NCBI RefSeq assembly: GCF_000024965.1
Contig: NC_013530.1
Location: forward strand, 3,348,001 to 3,412,000
Origin: Xylanimonas cellulosilytica DSM 15894
GTDB taxonomy: Bacteria > Actinomycetota > Actinomycetes > Actinomycetales > Cellulomonadaceae
Length of the DNA stretch: 64,000 bases
Direction: 5' to 3'
Within the stretch, counting starts at the first letter, position 1; every line of letters begins with the position of its first letter. The translations under genes were made by a program, and so were the position numbers. The notes beneath the pieces were generated by a model that was not told the origin of the DNA, searched no databases, and saw nothing but the letters and a program-made list of their open reading frames with translations. This document shows, one piece after another, positions 33,755-43,590 of the stretch.

Positions 33755-35881
33755 TCAGTGCCGCGATCGTGCCAGCAGCCACACGAAGTAGGGCGCCCCG
33801 AGCAGCGCGACGACGAGCCCGGCGGGCAGCTGGGCGGGCGCGATGACGGTGCGGCCCAGCAGGTCGGCCAGGCCCAGGAACACGGCCCCCAGCAGCATGG
33901 CCACGGGCAGCACCCGGGCGTGCCGGCCACCGACCAGGGCGCGCGCCGCGTGGGGTGCGACCAGACCCACGAACCCGACGACGCCCACGGCGGTGACGCT
34001 CGTGGCGGCGAGGGCTGCGGCGGCGGCGAGCACGAGGAGCCGGGTCCGTTCGAGCCCGATGCCCACCAGCTGGGGGGTGTCGTCGTCGAGAGCGAGCAGG
34101 TCCAGCTCGCGTGGCATCGACGTCGCGAGCGGGATGGCGAGGGCCAGCAGCACCAGGAGGGGCAGCACCTCGGCGAAGTCGCGCCCGTAGGTGGTGCCGG
34201 ACAGCCAGGTGTAGATGCGGGGCGTGTTCCACGGGTCGGAGCGCAGGAGGAGGAAGGTCGTCAGGGCCGCCGTCAGGTTCCACAGGCCGATGCCGACGAG
34301 CACGAGCCGGTCGGCGAGGAGCCCGGATCGCCACGCCAGCAGGTAGACCAGCGCGAACGCGAGCATGCCTCCGATGACCGCCGCGATCAGCGTGGCGCCG
34401 GTGCCGGCCGCGATCCCGTTGCCCCAGGCGGTGCCGGCGACGGTGGTCACGACGATCACCGCGCCGAGGCCGGCGCCTCCGGTGATGCCGAGGATGCCGG
34501 GCTCGGCCAGCGGGTTGCGCGCGGTGGCCTGCACCATCGTGCCGGACAGCGCGAGTGCCGCCCCGGCCACCACGGCAGCCGCGACGCGGGGCGCCCGCTC
34601 GTCGAGGGCGAACCGCACCACGGCGGGGCCTTCGCCCTGCATCCACAGGGCGATGTCCCCCGTGCGCAGCCACGTCGACCCGGCAAGCAGCCCGGCGACG
34701 ACGACGACGACGGCGAGCACCGCCACCGACGTCAGCACGAGGACGAAGCGCCGCGTGCTGCGCGGCCCGCCGACCGCGGCGGGCGGCCGCCGTGTCGGTC
34801 CGGCGTCGCGGAGCTGACGGGCGAGCAACACCATGATCACGGCGCCCACCATCGTGGTCGCCACCCCGGTGGGCACGGCGAGCGCCGCCTGCGCACCCAG
34901 CAGGGAACGGACCACCGCATCGGCGAGCACGACGACGAGCGAGCCGAGCAGGCCCGCGGTCGGCAGGAGGAACGCGTGCCGGTTCAGGGCGGGGACGACG
35001 CGCGAGAGCAGGCGGGCCACCACGGGTGCGGCAAGGCCGACGAAGCCGATCGGTCCGGCAAGCGTGATGGCCGCGGCGGTCAGGACGACGGCGAGCAGCA
35101 CACCGATGGCACGGGTCGCGCGGACGGGTACGCCCAACGCCCCGGCCGTGTCGTCACCGAGGCCGAGCACGTCGAGACGACGCGAGAGCAGCAGCCCGCC
35201 GGTCGAGGCGATGACGACGACGGGCAGGGCGCGCCAGAACGCGGTGAGGTCGAGCTGGCTCAGCGAGCCGCTGCCCCAGGCGAACAGCCCGGTCGTCTCG
35301 GTCTGGAACAGGATCAGCAGGGCCGAGACGGCGGCTTGCAGGGCCATCGCGACGGCGGCGCCTGCCAGGACCAGGCGGCTTCCGCCGGCACCGGCCCCGC
35401 CGGCGAGGCCGAGCACGAGCGCAGCGGCTGCGAGCCCGCCGGCGAAGGCGACCGCCCCTGACGCCCAGAACGGCACGGTCAGACCGAAGGCTGCGACGGC
35501 AACGATCGCAAGGTAGGAGCCCGCGGTGACCGCGAGAGTGTCGGGCGAGGCGAGGGGGTTGCGCGAGATGGACTGGAAGAGAGCACCGGCCACCCCGAGC
35601 GCGAAGCCGACGCTCACGCCTGCCGCAAGGCGCGGCAGGCGTGAGCCGACGAGGATGTTGCGGACCGCCACGTCACCGTCGCTGCCGGTCAGCAGCCCGA
35701 GCAGCTCACGCGGGCCGACGTCCGAGGTGCCCTGGGTCAGATGCCAGGCTCCGACCAGGACGACGGCGACGACGAGGGCGAGCACGGCTGCCGTTCCCGT
35801 GGCCCAGCCGGGGAGCCGCGGCGTCGCCGCGAGGTCTCCGACCTGCGGTGGCGCGTCGGGGGCAGTCTTCGTGGCGGTCAT
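33755..35881 (-). CDS. fused FecCD-type iron-siderophore ABC permease (FhuB-like)
   Basis: A 708-aa inner-membrane protein in which two FecCD permease domains are fused head to tail (about residues 40-345 and 370-705). Each has the family pattern RLPRLAAGVSVGFALGVAG or RAPRVAAAVVAGAALALSG, then ARNPLAEPGILG, and a late GFVGLxAPxxAR (GFVGLAAPVVARLL; GFVGLVAPHAARAL). About 18-20 helices in total, as in FhuB. The start ATG 35881 is 4 nt past the stop of the binding-protein gene. Its last 310 bp are duplicated at 31965. Confidence 0.95.
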   Translation of the reverse strand: MTATKTAPDAPPQVGDLAATPRLPGWATGTAAVLALVVAVVLVGAWHLTQGTSDVGPRELLGLLTGSDGDVAVRNILVGSRLPRLAAGVSVGFALGVAGALFQSISRNPLASPDTLAVTAGSYLAIVAVAAFGLTVPFWASGAVAFAGGLAAAALVLGLAGGAGAGGSRLVLAGAAVAMALQAAVSALLILFQTETTGLFAWGSGSLSQLDLTAFWRALPVVVIASTGGLLLSRRLDVLGLGDDTAGALGVPVRATRAIGVLLAVVLTAAAITLAGPIGFVGLAAPVVARLLSRVVPALNRHAFLLPTAGLLGSLVVVLADAVVRSLLGAQAALAVPTGVATTMVGAVIMVLLARQLRDAGPTRRPPAAVGGPRSTRRFVLVLTSVAVLAVVVVVAGLLAGSTWLRTGDIALWMQGEGPAVVRFALDERAPRVAAAVVAGAALALSGTMVQATARNPLAEPGILGITGGAGLGAVIVVTTVAGTAWGNGIAAGTGATLIAAVIGGMLAFALVYLLAWRSGLLADRLVLVGIGLWNLTAALTTFLLLRSDPWNTPRIYTWLSGTTYGRDFAEVLPLLVLLALAIPLATSMPRELDLLALDDDTPQLVGIGLERTRLLVLAAAAALAATSVTAVGVVGFVGLVAPHAARALVGGRHARVLPVAMLLGAVFLGLADLLGRTVIAPAQLPAGLVVALLGAPYFVWLLARSRH

Positions 35882-35885
35882 CGGG

Positions 35886-36908
35886 TCAGCGCGCGAAGAC
35901 GTCGACGTACGCGTCGACGATCTTCTCGGCCGAGCGGGGTCCGCCGAACGTCCAGATGTGCTCGGGGAACGCGTGGGTGCGACCGTCGACCACGGACGGC
36001 AGGTTCGCCCACACGGCGTTCTTCGCCAGCGACGCGGTCCAGTCGTCGCCGTCCTGGGTGCCGGTGTACAGGAAGGTCGCGTCACCGACGGCGGACATGC
36101 CCTCGATGTCCGACTGGCCCAGGCCGTAGGCCGGGTCGACCTCGCCCGTCCACGCGTTGTTCAGGCCGAGCGCCTCGCCGAGCTCGCCGACGAGCGACCC
36201 CTGGCCGAACGGGCGCAGGGCGACGTTGCCGCCGTCGACCCAGCCGTCGAAGTAGACGAAGTCGGTGTGCTCGGGCGCGGCGTCCGCGATCCGCTGCGTC
36301 GCGTCGGCGAGGTGCGCCTCGAACTCCTCGGCGACCGCCTCGGCCCGGTCGGTGCGGCCGGTCGCCTGGGCGATGAGGTCGAACGTGGCGAACATGTTCG
36401 CGATCGGGTCGGCGGCGTCGGCACCCTTGGTGGCCAGGACCGGGACGCCGTACGCCTCGAGCGTCGCGATGATCTCGTCGTCGGGCGTGTACGCCTCGAC
36501 GATCACCAGGTCGGGGTCGGCCGCGTAGAGGGTGTCGAGGTTGGGCTCACCGCGCGTCCCGACGTCGGTCACGCCCTCGGGGAGCTTCTCGGCGTCGTTC
36601 CACGTCGTGTATCCGGCGACGTCGGCGACCGCGACCGGTGTGACGCACAGCGTGAGCGTGTCCTCGATCTGCTGCCATTCGAGCACGGCGACCCGCTCGG
36701 CGGGCTTGTCGAGCTCGACCGTGCGGCCGAACGAGTCCGTCAGCGAGACGGGACCGGTGGAGGTGGCGACGTCGGCGCACTCGCCGTCGGCGGTCCCGGC
36801 CGGGGCGGCTGCGGCCGCACCCGGGTCGGTCGTGCCGCAGGCCGACAGGCTCAGGGCGAGCAGGAGGGCGGCGGAGCTCGCCAGGGGCGCGGTTCTGCGC
36901 AGAGACAT
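35886..36908 (-). CDS. iron-siderophore ABC transporter substrate-binding lipoprotein
   Basis: A 340-aa exported lipoprotein: signal peptide with lipobox LSACG (Cys24), then an Ala-rich linker and a periplasmic-binding-protein type III fold (DSFGRTVELDKPAERVAVLE near 58-77, DPDLVIVEAYTPDDEIIA near 130). It captures a ferric siderophore outside the membrane and hands it to the fused permease; which siderophore is not readable. It is the second gene of a three-gene operon (ATPase, binding protein, permease). Confidence 0.94.
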   Translation of the reverse strand: MSLRRTAPLASSAALLLALSLSACGTTDPGAAAAAPAGTADGECADVATSTGPVSLTDSFGRTVELDKPAERVAVLEWQQIEDTLTLCVTPVAVADVAGYTTWNDAEKLPEGVTDVGTRGEPNLDTLYAADPDLVIVEAYTPDDEIIATLEAYGVPVLATKGADAADPIANMFATFDLIAQATGRTDRAEAVAEEFEAHLADATQRIADAAPEHTDFVYFDGWVDGGNVALRPFGQGSLVGELGEALGLNNAWTGEVDPAYGLGQSDIEGMSAVGDATFLYTGTQDGDDWTASLAKNAVWANLPSVVDGRTHAFPEHIWTFGGPRSAEKIVDAYVDVFAR

Positions 36909-36955
36909 AGGGGTTCCTTGGGCGGTCGTGACGGGTGTCGTGGGTTTGGGGGGTT

Positions 36956-37777
<822 letters not shown>

Positions 37778-37815
37778 TCTGTTTTCTCCTCAGGAGCGAA
37801 GCCCTGGCCCGGTAC

Positions 37816-37834
37816 TTAGGCTTGGCTTGCCTAA
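37816..37834. promoter_or_regulatory. DtxR/IdeR iron box upstream of the siderophore operon
   Basis: The 19-bp imperfect palindrome TTAGGCTTGGCTTGCCTAA fits the DtxR/IdeR consensus (TTAGG, 9 bases, CCTAA), with both half-sites exact. It lies 38 bp upstream of the ATPase start codon. Iron-loaded DtxR would block transcription. Confidence 0.9.
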
Positions 37835-37992
37835 AGTAATTTCGCAACGGGACGCTTGGCAAATTCCTGCGAGCCGCTCGCTCAGTGACTGAGACGGGTG
37901 GTGCTCGACGTCGAGGTGCCTCGGGAGACTCAGGGGTGGTTCGGGGTGCGTTCCGGGGAGCACCCCATACAGATCACGCCTGAGGCCACGAA

Positions 37993-38037
37993 CGATGGTG
38001 AACAGGGTCGCGACCGTCGCCGCCCGTCTCACCATCG
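37993..38037 (+). promoter_or_regulatory. 9-bp inverted repeat in the leader of the ABC exporter operon
   Basis: CGATGGTGA (37993-38001) and TCACCATCG (38029-38037) could form a stem around a 27-nt loop, 13 bp before the start of the exporter ATPase. Two perfect palindromes lie upstream, CTCAGTGACTGAG (37881-37893) and CTCGACGTCGAG (37904-37915). The 273-bp gap therefore looks regulatory, but no regulator gene is adjacent. Confidence 0.5.
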
Positions 38038-38050
38038 AAAGGTCGACGCC

Positions 38051-38818
38051 ATGGGCACGCACGACGGACCGATCGCCACCGCACGCGAGCTGGTCAAGAC
38101 GTACGGGGCAGGTGAGACCGCGGTCCACGCCCTCGACGGGGTGGACGTGGACTTCGCCCGTGGCGAGCTGACGGCCATCATGGGCCCGTCGGGCTCGGGC
38201 AAGTCGACGCTCATGCACTGCATGGCCGGGCTCGACCGACCGGACTCGGGCGAGGTCGTCGTCGACGGGCACCGGGTCAGCGCGATGGACGAGCGGCGCC
38301 TGACGAAGCTGCGGCGCACCCGGCTGGGGTTCGTCTTCCAGGCGTTCAACCTGGTGCCGACGCTCACGGCGCTGGAGAACATCACGCTGCCGCTCGACAT
38401 CGCCCGCGCTCCGGTCGACAAGGCGCACCTGGCGGCCGTGATCGCCGCCGTCGGCCTCGGCGACCGCCTCGACCACAAGCCGGCGCAGCTCTCCGGCGGC
38501 CAGCAGCAGCGGGTCGCGTGCGCGCGTGCCCTCGTGACCCGCCCGTCGGTCGTGTTCGCCGACGAGCCGACCGGCAACCTCGACTCGACGTCGGCGGCGG
38601 AGGTGCTCGGGTTCCTGCGACGCAGCGTCGACGACGGCGGGCAGTCGATCGTCATGGTCACCCACGACCCGACCGCGGCGTCGTACGCCCACCGCGTCCT
38701 GTTCCTCGCCGACGGGCGCCTCGTGGGCGAGCTGACCGACCCGACCCAGCAGTCGGTGCTGGACCGCCTGGGCGCGCTGCAGCGCGCCGCCGTGCCGGTG
38801 CGGGCGGGGGCGCTCTGA
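38051..38818 (+). CDS. MacB/LolD-type ABC transporter ATPase
   Basis: A 255-aa ATPase of the MacB/LolD/FtsE-like class. It has Walker A GPSGSGKST (about 46-54), FVFQAFNLVPTLTALENI (the family Q-loop region), signature LSGGQQQRVACARAL, Walker B VVFADEPTGNLDS, and H-loop MVTHDP. It works with the FtsX-type permease encoded next, whose ATG overlaps its stop (TGATG). Such pairs export lipoproteins, peptides or drugs, or act as mechanotransmitters; the substrate is unknown. Confidence 0.94.
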   Translation: MGTHDGPIATARELVKTYGAGETAVHALDGVDVDFARGELTAIMGPSGSGKSTLMHCMAGLDRPDSGEVVVDGHRVSAMDERRLTKLRRTRLGFVFQAFNLVPTLTALENITLPLDIARAPVDKAHLAAVIAAVGLGDRLDHKPAQLSGGQQQRVACARALVTRPSVVFADEPTGNLDSTSAAEVLGFLRRSVDDGGQSIVMVTHDPTAASYAHRVLFLADGRLVGELTDPTQQSVLDRLGALQRAAVPVRAGAL

Positions 38819-41379
38819 TGGGCCGCATCGCGCTGCGCGGCATCCGCGCACACCTCGGACGCTTCGTGATGTCCGTGCTCGCCGTGGCTCTCGGGGTCGC
38901 GTTCATGGCCGGCACGCTCAGCCTGCGCACGATGCTGTCGAGCACGTTCGACGGCATCGTCGAGGCGGGAACCGCCGCGGACGCCTACGTGCGCGGCACC
39001 CAGACCACCGCCGGCAGCAACCCCATGGACGTCGGCGCCTCCGGCCTCAACCCGGTCGACATGGCGATGGCCGAGCAGATCGAGGCGCTCGACGCCGTCG
39101 CCGCCGCCATCCCGGAGACGACCGCACCCGTGGTGCTCGTGGGCAAGGACGGCACCGCGGTGCAGTCCACCCAGGCCCCGAGCTTCGCGATCGGGTTCGA
39201 CGCCGACCGCGACCCGACGACGACGATCGTCGCGGGCCGGGCCCCGCAGGGTGCGGACGAGGTCGCCCTCGAGGAGGCCACGCTGAAGTCCTCAGGACTG
39301 GCCATCGGTGACAAGACGACGCTCGTGGTCAACGGCCAGGTCACGCCGGTCGAGGTGGTCGGCGAGGCCTCGCTCGGCGGCCCGATGGCGGGCGCGACCA
39401 TCGTGCTGCTCGACCCGGCCGAGGCCGCCGAGCTGTTCGCCCCGGACGGCCGCGTGCAGACCATCGCCGTGTACGCCGCAGACGGGGTCGGCGAGCGCGA
39501 GCTCGTCGACGCGATCACCCCGGTGCTCAGCGCCGACTCCGCGGCGGTGACCGGCGAGTCGCTGCGCGCCGAGACCCGCGACGACATCCAGGAGATGCTC
39601 GGCTTCCTGACCACGTTCCTGGTGGTGTTCGCCGCGATCGCCCTGTTCGTCGGGGCGTTCATCATCGCCAACACGTTCTCGATGTGGGTGCGGCAGCGGA
39701 TGCGGGAGCTCGCCCTGCTGCGCGCGGTGGGCGCATCACCGCGGCAGGTGTTCGGGTCGATCGTGCTGCAGGCCGCCGCCGTCGGGCTGATCGGTTCCGC
39801 CGTCGGCGTCGTGCTCGGGCTCGGGCTGGTGGAGCTCGCACGGGTCGGGCTCCAGGCCGTCGGGATGGACCTCGCCGGTGACATCCCCCTGACGGTGCCG
39901 ACGATCGTCGTCTGCCTCGTCGTCGGCGTCGGCGTGTCGGTGGTCGCTGCCGCGATCCCCGCACGGCGGGCGGCGCTCGTGCCGGCCGTCGAGGCGATGC
40001 GCGACGAGGTCACCACCGACGACCGCTCGTCCACGTGGCGTGTCGCCGTGGGCCTCGCGCTCACCACGGCCGGCGCCGGGCTGATCGTGACCTCCGGTGT
40101 GAGCGCAGAGTCCGACTGGGCCGTCGGCGCGCTAGGCGCCGGGACGGCCGCGGTGCTGATCGGGGCGATCATGCTGTCCCCGTGGCTCGCGCGGGTCGTG
40201 ATCCGCTGGCTCGGCGCCCCGTTCGCGGCGCTCGCCAAGCCCATGGGCGCGCTGGCGCGCGGCAACGCCGTCCGCAACCCGAAGCGGACCGCGGCCACCG
40301 CGGGCGCGCTGATGATCGGGATGGCGCTCGTCGCGGCCGTCTCGGTGCTGGCCGCGAGCGTCAACGCGTCGGTGTCCACCGCCGTCGAGACGGAGGCGCG
40401 TTCCGACCTCGTGCTGCAGGGTCCGATGACCGGGACGATCCCGGTCGGCGCACTCGACGCCGTCGCCGGGCTGCCCGCCGTCGGCCGCATCGACCCCGAC
40501 TGGTGGTCGACGCTGCTGGTCACCACCGACGGCGCCGCCCCCGCCGACGACGACGCCCGCATCGTCATGGGCGCGCAGCCCGGCATGCTCGGCGGGACGC
40601 TGCGCCCCGAGCTCGTCTCCGGAGAGTTCTCGGCGCTCGACGGCGGCCAGGCGCTCGTCGCCCAGAGCGCCGCGGAGGACGAGGGCTGGGAGGTCGGCAA
40701 CACCCTCACGCTGACCTCCGCCGACGGCAGCCGCGACATCGTCATCGCGGGCGTCGTCGACACCCAGACGCTCGGCACCAGCGTCATCGTCGGCCGCGAC
40801 GTGCTCGACGAGCTCGTCCCGACCGAGCGCCAGATCGTCGACGCGGCGTTCGTCGTCGCGGCCCCCGGCGTCGGGGTCGACGAGCTTCGCGCGCAGGTCG
40901 CCCACGCCGTCTCCCCCTACGTCGTGGTCTCGGTCATGGACGCGGAGGAGTTCGTCGACGGCCTGGCGGGCCAGATCAACCAGGTGCTCGCCGTGCTGTA
41001 CGCGCTGCTCGGACTGTCGATCCTCATCGCCGTGCTCGGCATCGTGAACACGCTCGCGATGTCCGTCCTGGAGCGGACACGGGAGATCGGCCTGCTGCGC
41101 GCCGTGGGTCTCGGTCGCGCGCAGCTCGCCGGGACGGTGACCATCGAGTCGCTGCTCACGGCCGTGTTCGGAACCGTCCTGGGACTCGTGATCGGCGTCG
41201 GGATCGCCGCGGTGTTCCCGCGGGTGCTGGCCGACCAAGGGCTGAACGAGCTCGTGATCCCCTGGGGCAGCCTGGGCGCGATGCTCGCGCTCGCCGGCGT
41301 CGTCGGCGTCGTCGCGGCGGCCTGGCCTGCGCGACGCGCGGCGCGGCTCCGCGTGCTGGACGCCATCGCCTACGCGTAG
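38818..41379 (+). CDS. FtsX-like ABC permease with duplicated core
   Basis: An 853-aa membrane protein with an N-terminal helix and large extracytoplasmic domain (about 17-245). The first FtsX core follows (about 250-400, LGFLTTFLVVFAAIALFVGA). Two further helices and a second extracytoplasmic domain come next, then a second FtsX core at the C-terminus (about 715-850, LYALLGLSILIAVLGIVNTL, then TREIGLLRAVGLGR). RELALLRAVGASPRQVFGSI is the matching string in the first core. The length fits the duplicated MacB-like permeases of Actinobacteria. Confidence 0.93.
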   Translation: MGRIALRGIRAHLGRFVMSVLAVALGVAFMAGTLSLRTMLSSTFDGIVEAGTAADAYVRGTQTTAGSNPMDVGASGLNPVDMAMAEQIEALDAVAAAIPETTAPVVLVGKDGTAVQSTQAPSFAIGFDADRDPTTTIVAGRAPQGADEVALEEATLKSSGLAIGDKTTLVVNGQVTPVEVVGEASLGGPMAGATIVLLDPAEAAELFAPDGRVQTIAVYAADGVGERELVDAITPVLSADSAAVTGESLRAETRDDIQEMLGFLTTFLVVFAAIALFVGAFIIANTFSMWVRQRMRELALLRAVGASPRQVFGSIVLQAAAVGLIGSAVGVVLGLGLVELARVGLQAVGMDLAGDIPLTVPTIVVCLVVGVGVSVVAAAIPARRAALVPAVEAMRDEVTTDDRSSTWRVAVGLALTTAGAGLIVTSGVSAESDWAVGALGAGTAAVLIGAIMLSPWLARVVIRWLGAPFAALAKPMGALARGNAVRNPKRTAATAGALMIGMALVAAVSVLAASVNASVSTAVETEARSDLVLQGPMTGTIPVGALDAVAGLPAVGRIDPDWWSTLLVTTDGAAPADDDARIVMGAQPGMLGGTLRPELVSGEFSALDGGQALVAQSAAEDEGWEVGNTLTLTSADGSRDIVIAGVVDTQTLGTSVIVGRDVLDELVPTERQIVDAAFVVAAPGVGVDELRAQVAHAVSPYVVVSVMDAEEFVDGLAGQINQVLAVLYALLGLSILIAVLGIVNTLAMSVLERTREIGLLRAVGLGRAQLAGTVTIESLLTAVFGTVLGLVIGVGIAAVFPRVLADQGLNELVIPWGSLGAMLALAGVVGVVAAAWPARRAARLRVLDAIAYA

Positions 41380-41398
41380 CGGTGCCAGCAGGCTTTCC

Positions 41399-41418
41399 CT
41401 TTAGGCACCCTGCTAAAG
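41399..41418. promoter_or_regulatory. inverted repeat CTTTAG-N8-CTAAAG in front of the AlbA_2 gene
   Basis: Perfect 6-bp half-sites lie around an 8-bp spacer, 11 bp before the start codon at 41430. AGCAGG (41387) and CCTGCT (41409) form a second overlapping inverted repeat. It is likely the operator of the downstream gene; it could be mistaken for an iron box but lacks the TTAGG/CCTAA pair. Confidence 0.65.
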
Positions 41419-41429
41419 TGAAACCTGTG

Positions 41430-43229
41430 ATGCGTGAGGACGGGACCGTTTCCTTTCAACCGGGTACTGAGCTGCTTGCGGACCGAGCCCGAACCCGGGA
41501 GGCAGTCCAGGGCTGCCTGGAGACGCTGCGCGCAGGTGTCCTGCCGGACGATATCGAACGTCAGCGGGTGGACTTCAAGGAGGAGGCTGGTCGCCGCGGG
41601 GTCGGGGGCGTCTTGCTCTCCGGTTCACCCGAGAACATCAAGGCCGCCGACCAGCTCGCAGACGAGGTCGCCGCGATGGCCAACACCCCGGGCGGCGGTG
41701 CGCTCATCGTCGGCGTGGAGAGCCGCAGCGGAGACCTGCTCGGGACCGAGCTCGAGCGCGAGTGGCTGCGCCAGCAGATCTACCGGCGGGTCGATGTCGC
41801 CCCTGACATCGAGGTCATCAACGAGCGGGGAATCCGGCTCCTGGTCATCTATGTCGCCGAGTCCAGGGAGCCGGTCGAAGACACCGGCAACAGGATCCGG
41901 TGGCGCGCGGGCGCAGCGTCGGTCCCGGTCGACCGCAGCGAATGGTGGACACACCGCCAGGGCCGAGCCGGATGGGATGCCATGTCGCGCCCGAGCGGCC
42001 TGGATGTGAGCGCAGTCCGTGCTGGTGCTGTCGCCGTCGCCAGGGAGTACCTGCGCCGACGCGATACGTCCGATGACGCACAGCGCGACATCGCCGGCGC
42101 TCCGACCCGCGACCTGCTTCGCCAGCTCGGCGTGCTGACCGTCGATGGGGTCCTCACAGAGGCCGGTGCACTGCTGTTCTGTCCCGCACCCCGTGCCTGG
42201 CTGACGTGGACCAGACTCGACGTCGAAGGCGGCGACATTCTCGCCCGCAACGAATCACCCGCAGGCGTGAGCTTGCTGGAGCAGATCCAGCGGGTCGAGA
42301 CGCTGCTCGACGCGGCCAACGACCTCGTCACCATCCCCGGTCAGTTCGCCGAACGCACACTGCGAAAGCTCCCGATGCGCTCAGCCCGCGAAGCGGTGCT
42401 CAACGGCGTCGTCCATCGCGACTGGAACCTCCACGAACCCACGACGGTCACATGGGTTGAAGAGGACTCATCCCTGACGGTGGTCTCCCCCGGCGGGTTC
42501 GTCGGGGGCATCACCTCCGACAACGTGCTGACACAGCGTTTCAGCCGTTCCCCCGCCCTGGCCGACGCGGTTCGCGCACTGGGCCTGGTCGACAAACAGG
42601 GCATCGGCATGGACCGCATGTATCGCGAGATGGTCACCCTGGGCCACCGCCCCCCGATCGTGATCGAGGAACCCGGCCCGAGAGTCCGGACCCGGCTCGT
42701 CGGCGGCAGCCCAGTCATCCCAGTGATGCGTCTGACCTCCCACATCCAGCCCACCGCCCGGCAACGCGACGTCCAGGTCGCCCTGGTCGTCTACACCCTG
42801 CTCCACCACCCTTTCACCACGGCCCGACAGATGGCGGCCATCCTGCAACGCACCGCCCCGGAGGCCGAGGAAGCACTGGAGACCACTCACCGGTGCGTGA
42901 TCGATGAACAGCCGTTGATCACGCCCTACAAGGACACGTGGCTCCTCTCGCCAGCCGCGCGTGGGCTCCTGACCTCGACGAAGGCCGACCGCGACCTGCT
43001 CCATCGCTTGCGAGTCCTCTGGTACGAGGCCCCCACCCCCCTGGACGCGCCGACCGTCGCCGCTGCTTGGCTCGCGGTCCACGACAGGATCACCTCAGGC
43101 GACTACGCCACGTTGACCGGCCTCACCACTGCCGGAGCCCGCGGCGTCCTCGACCGACTTGTCGGCGATCTTCAGCTGACTCGCGGGGACGCCGCCGGAC
43201 GCAATGCGCACTACGTCAGACGAGTGTGA
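41430..43229 (+). CDS. AlbA_2 (Schlafen-type) domain / RecG-like putative regulator
   Basis: A 599-aa protein. The N-terminal part (about 45-150) fits AlbA_2: RVDFKEEAGRRG, then ADEVAAMANTPGGGALIVGV and IYRRVDVAPDIEV. The middle (about 290-400) fits the HATPase_c_4 domain found in RecG-related transcription factors: MRSAREAVLNGVVHRDWNL, then LTVVSPGGFVGGIT and KQGIGMDRMYREM. The C-terminus has winged-helix-like segments. Such proteins are annotated as ATP-binding regulators; many are encoded on mobile DNA. It starts 50 bp after the exporter permease and has its own inverted repeat, so it is likely autoregulated. Confidence 0.87.
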   Translation: MREDGTVSFQPGTELLADRARTREAVQGCLETLRAGVLPDDIERQRVDFKEEAGRRGVGGVLLSGSPENIKAADQLADEVAAMANTPGGGALIVGVESRSGDLLGTELEREWLRQQIYRRVDVAPDIEVINERGIRLLVIYVAESREPVEDTGNRIRWRAGAASVPVDRSEWWTHRQGRAGWDAMSRPSGLDVSAVRAGAVAVAREYLRRRDTSDDAQRDIAGAPTRDLLRQLGVLTVDGVLTEAGALLFCPAPRAWLTWTRLDVEGGDILARNESPAGVSLLEQIQRVETLLDAANDLVTIPGQFAERTLRKLPMRSAREAVLNGVVHRDWNLHEPTTVTWVEEDSSLTVVSPGGFVGGITSDNVLTQRFSRSPALADAVRALGLVDKQGIGMDRMYREMVTLGHRPPIVIEEPGPRVRTRLVGGSPVIPVMRLTSHIQPTARQRDVQVALVVYTLLHHPFTTARQMAAILQRTAPEAEEALETTHRCVIDEQPLITPYKDTWLLSPAARGLLTSTKADRDLLHRLRVLWYEAPTPLDAPTVAAAWLAVHDRITSGDYATLTGLTTAGARGVLDRLVGDLQLTRGDAAGRNAHYVRRV

Positions 43230-43335
43230 CGACGGCGTGGCGCGTGGCTCCCCGCCGGGACCACCCGGTCCAGAGCCAGTCGAACAACTACCAACCACCC
43301 CATCGAGGTTGTCGACAGGCTTTAGCCTGGTGCGC

Positions 43336-43581
43336 ATGGGCGTGAACCACTCGTTGTACGGCCCGAACGGCGAGTACCTGGGCAGCGATGGCGACGGCGG
43401 CGGGACCGGGGCGCTCGGCGAGCTGATCAACGTCTTTCAGCCCTCTCGGCATCACCTCGTCGACGAGCAGGAACGCCAGCGGATCGACATCGTTCAGCGG
43501 CCGTCCACGGCGGACCCGAACGGCGAGATCGACCTCGACTCCGGGGTCGTCGTGATCGCCCCGGTCGCCCCGGAGTCGTAG
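43336..43581 (+). CDS. small hypothetical protein (81 aa)
   Basis: No family is recognised. It is a soluble acidic protein opening MGVNHSLYGPNGEYLGSDGD and ending DSGVVVIAPVAPES. ATG 43336 is chosen because the upstream in-frame sequence is low-complexity; a longer start at 43204 is possible. It is convergent with the next gene. Confidence 0.5.
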   Translation: MGVNHSLYGPNGEYLGSDGDGGGTGALGELINVFQPSRHHLVDEQERQRIDIVQRPSTADPNGEIDLDSGVVVIAPVAPES

Positions 43582-43590
43582 TCGCTGAGC

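Noticed and set aside
41399-41418. Iron box in front of the AlbA_2 gene
   Set aside because: Half-sites CTTTAG/CTAAAG do not match the TTAGG...CCTAA pattern seen at 37816, and the gene has no link with iron.
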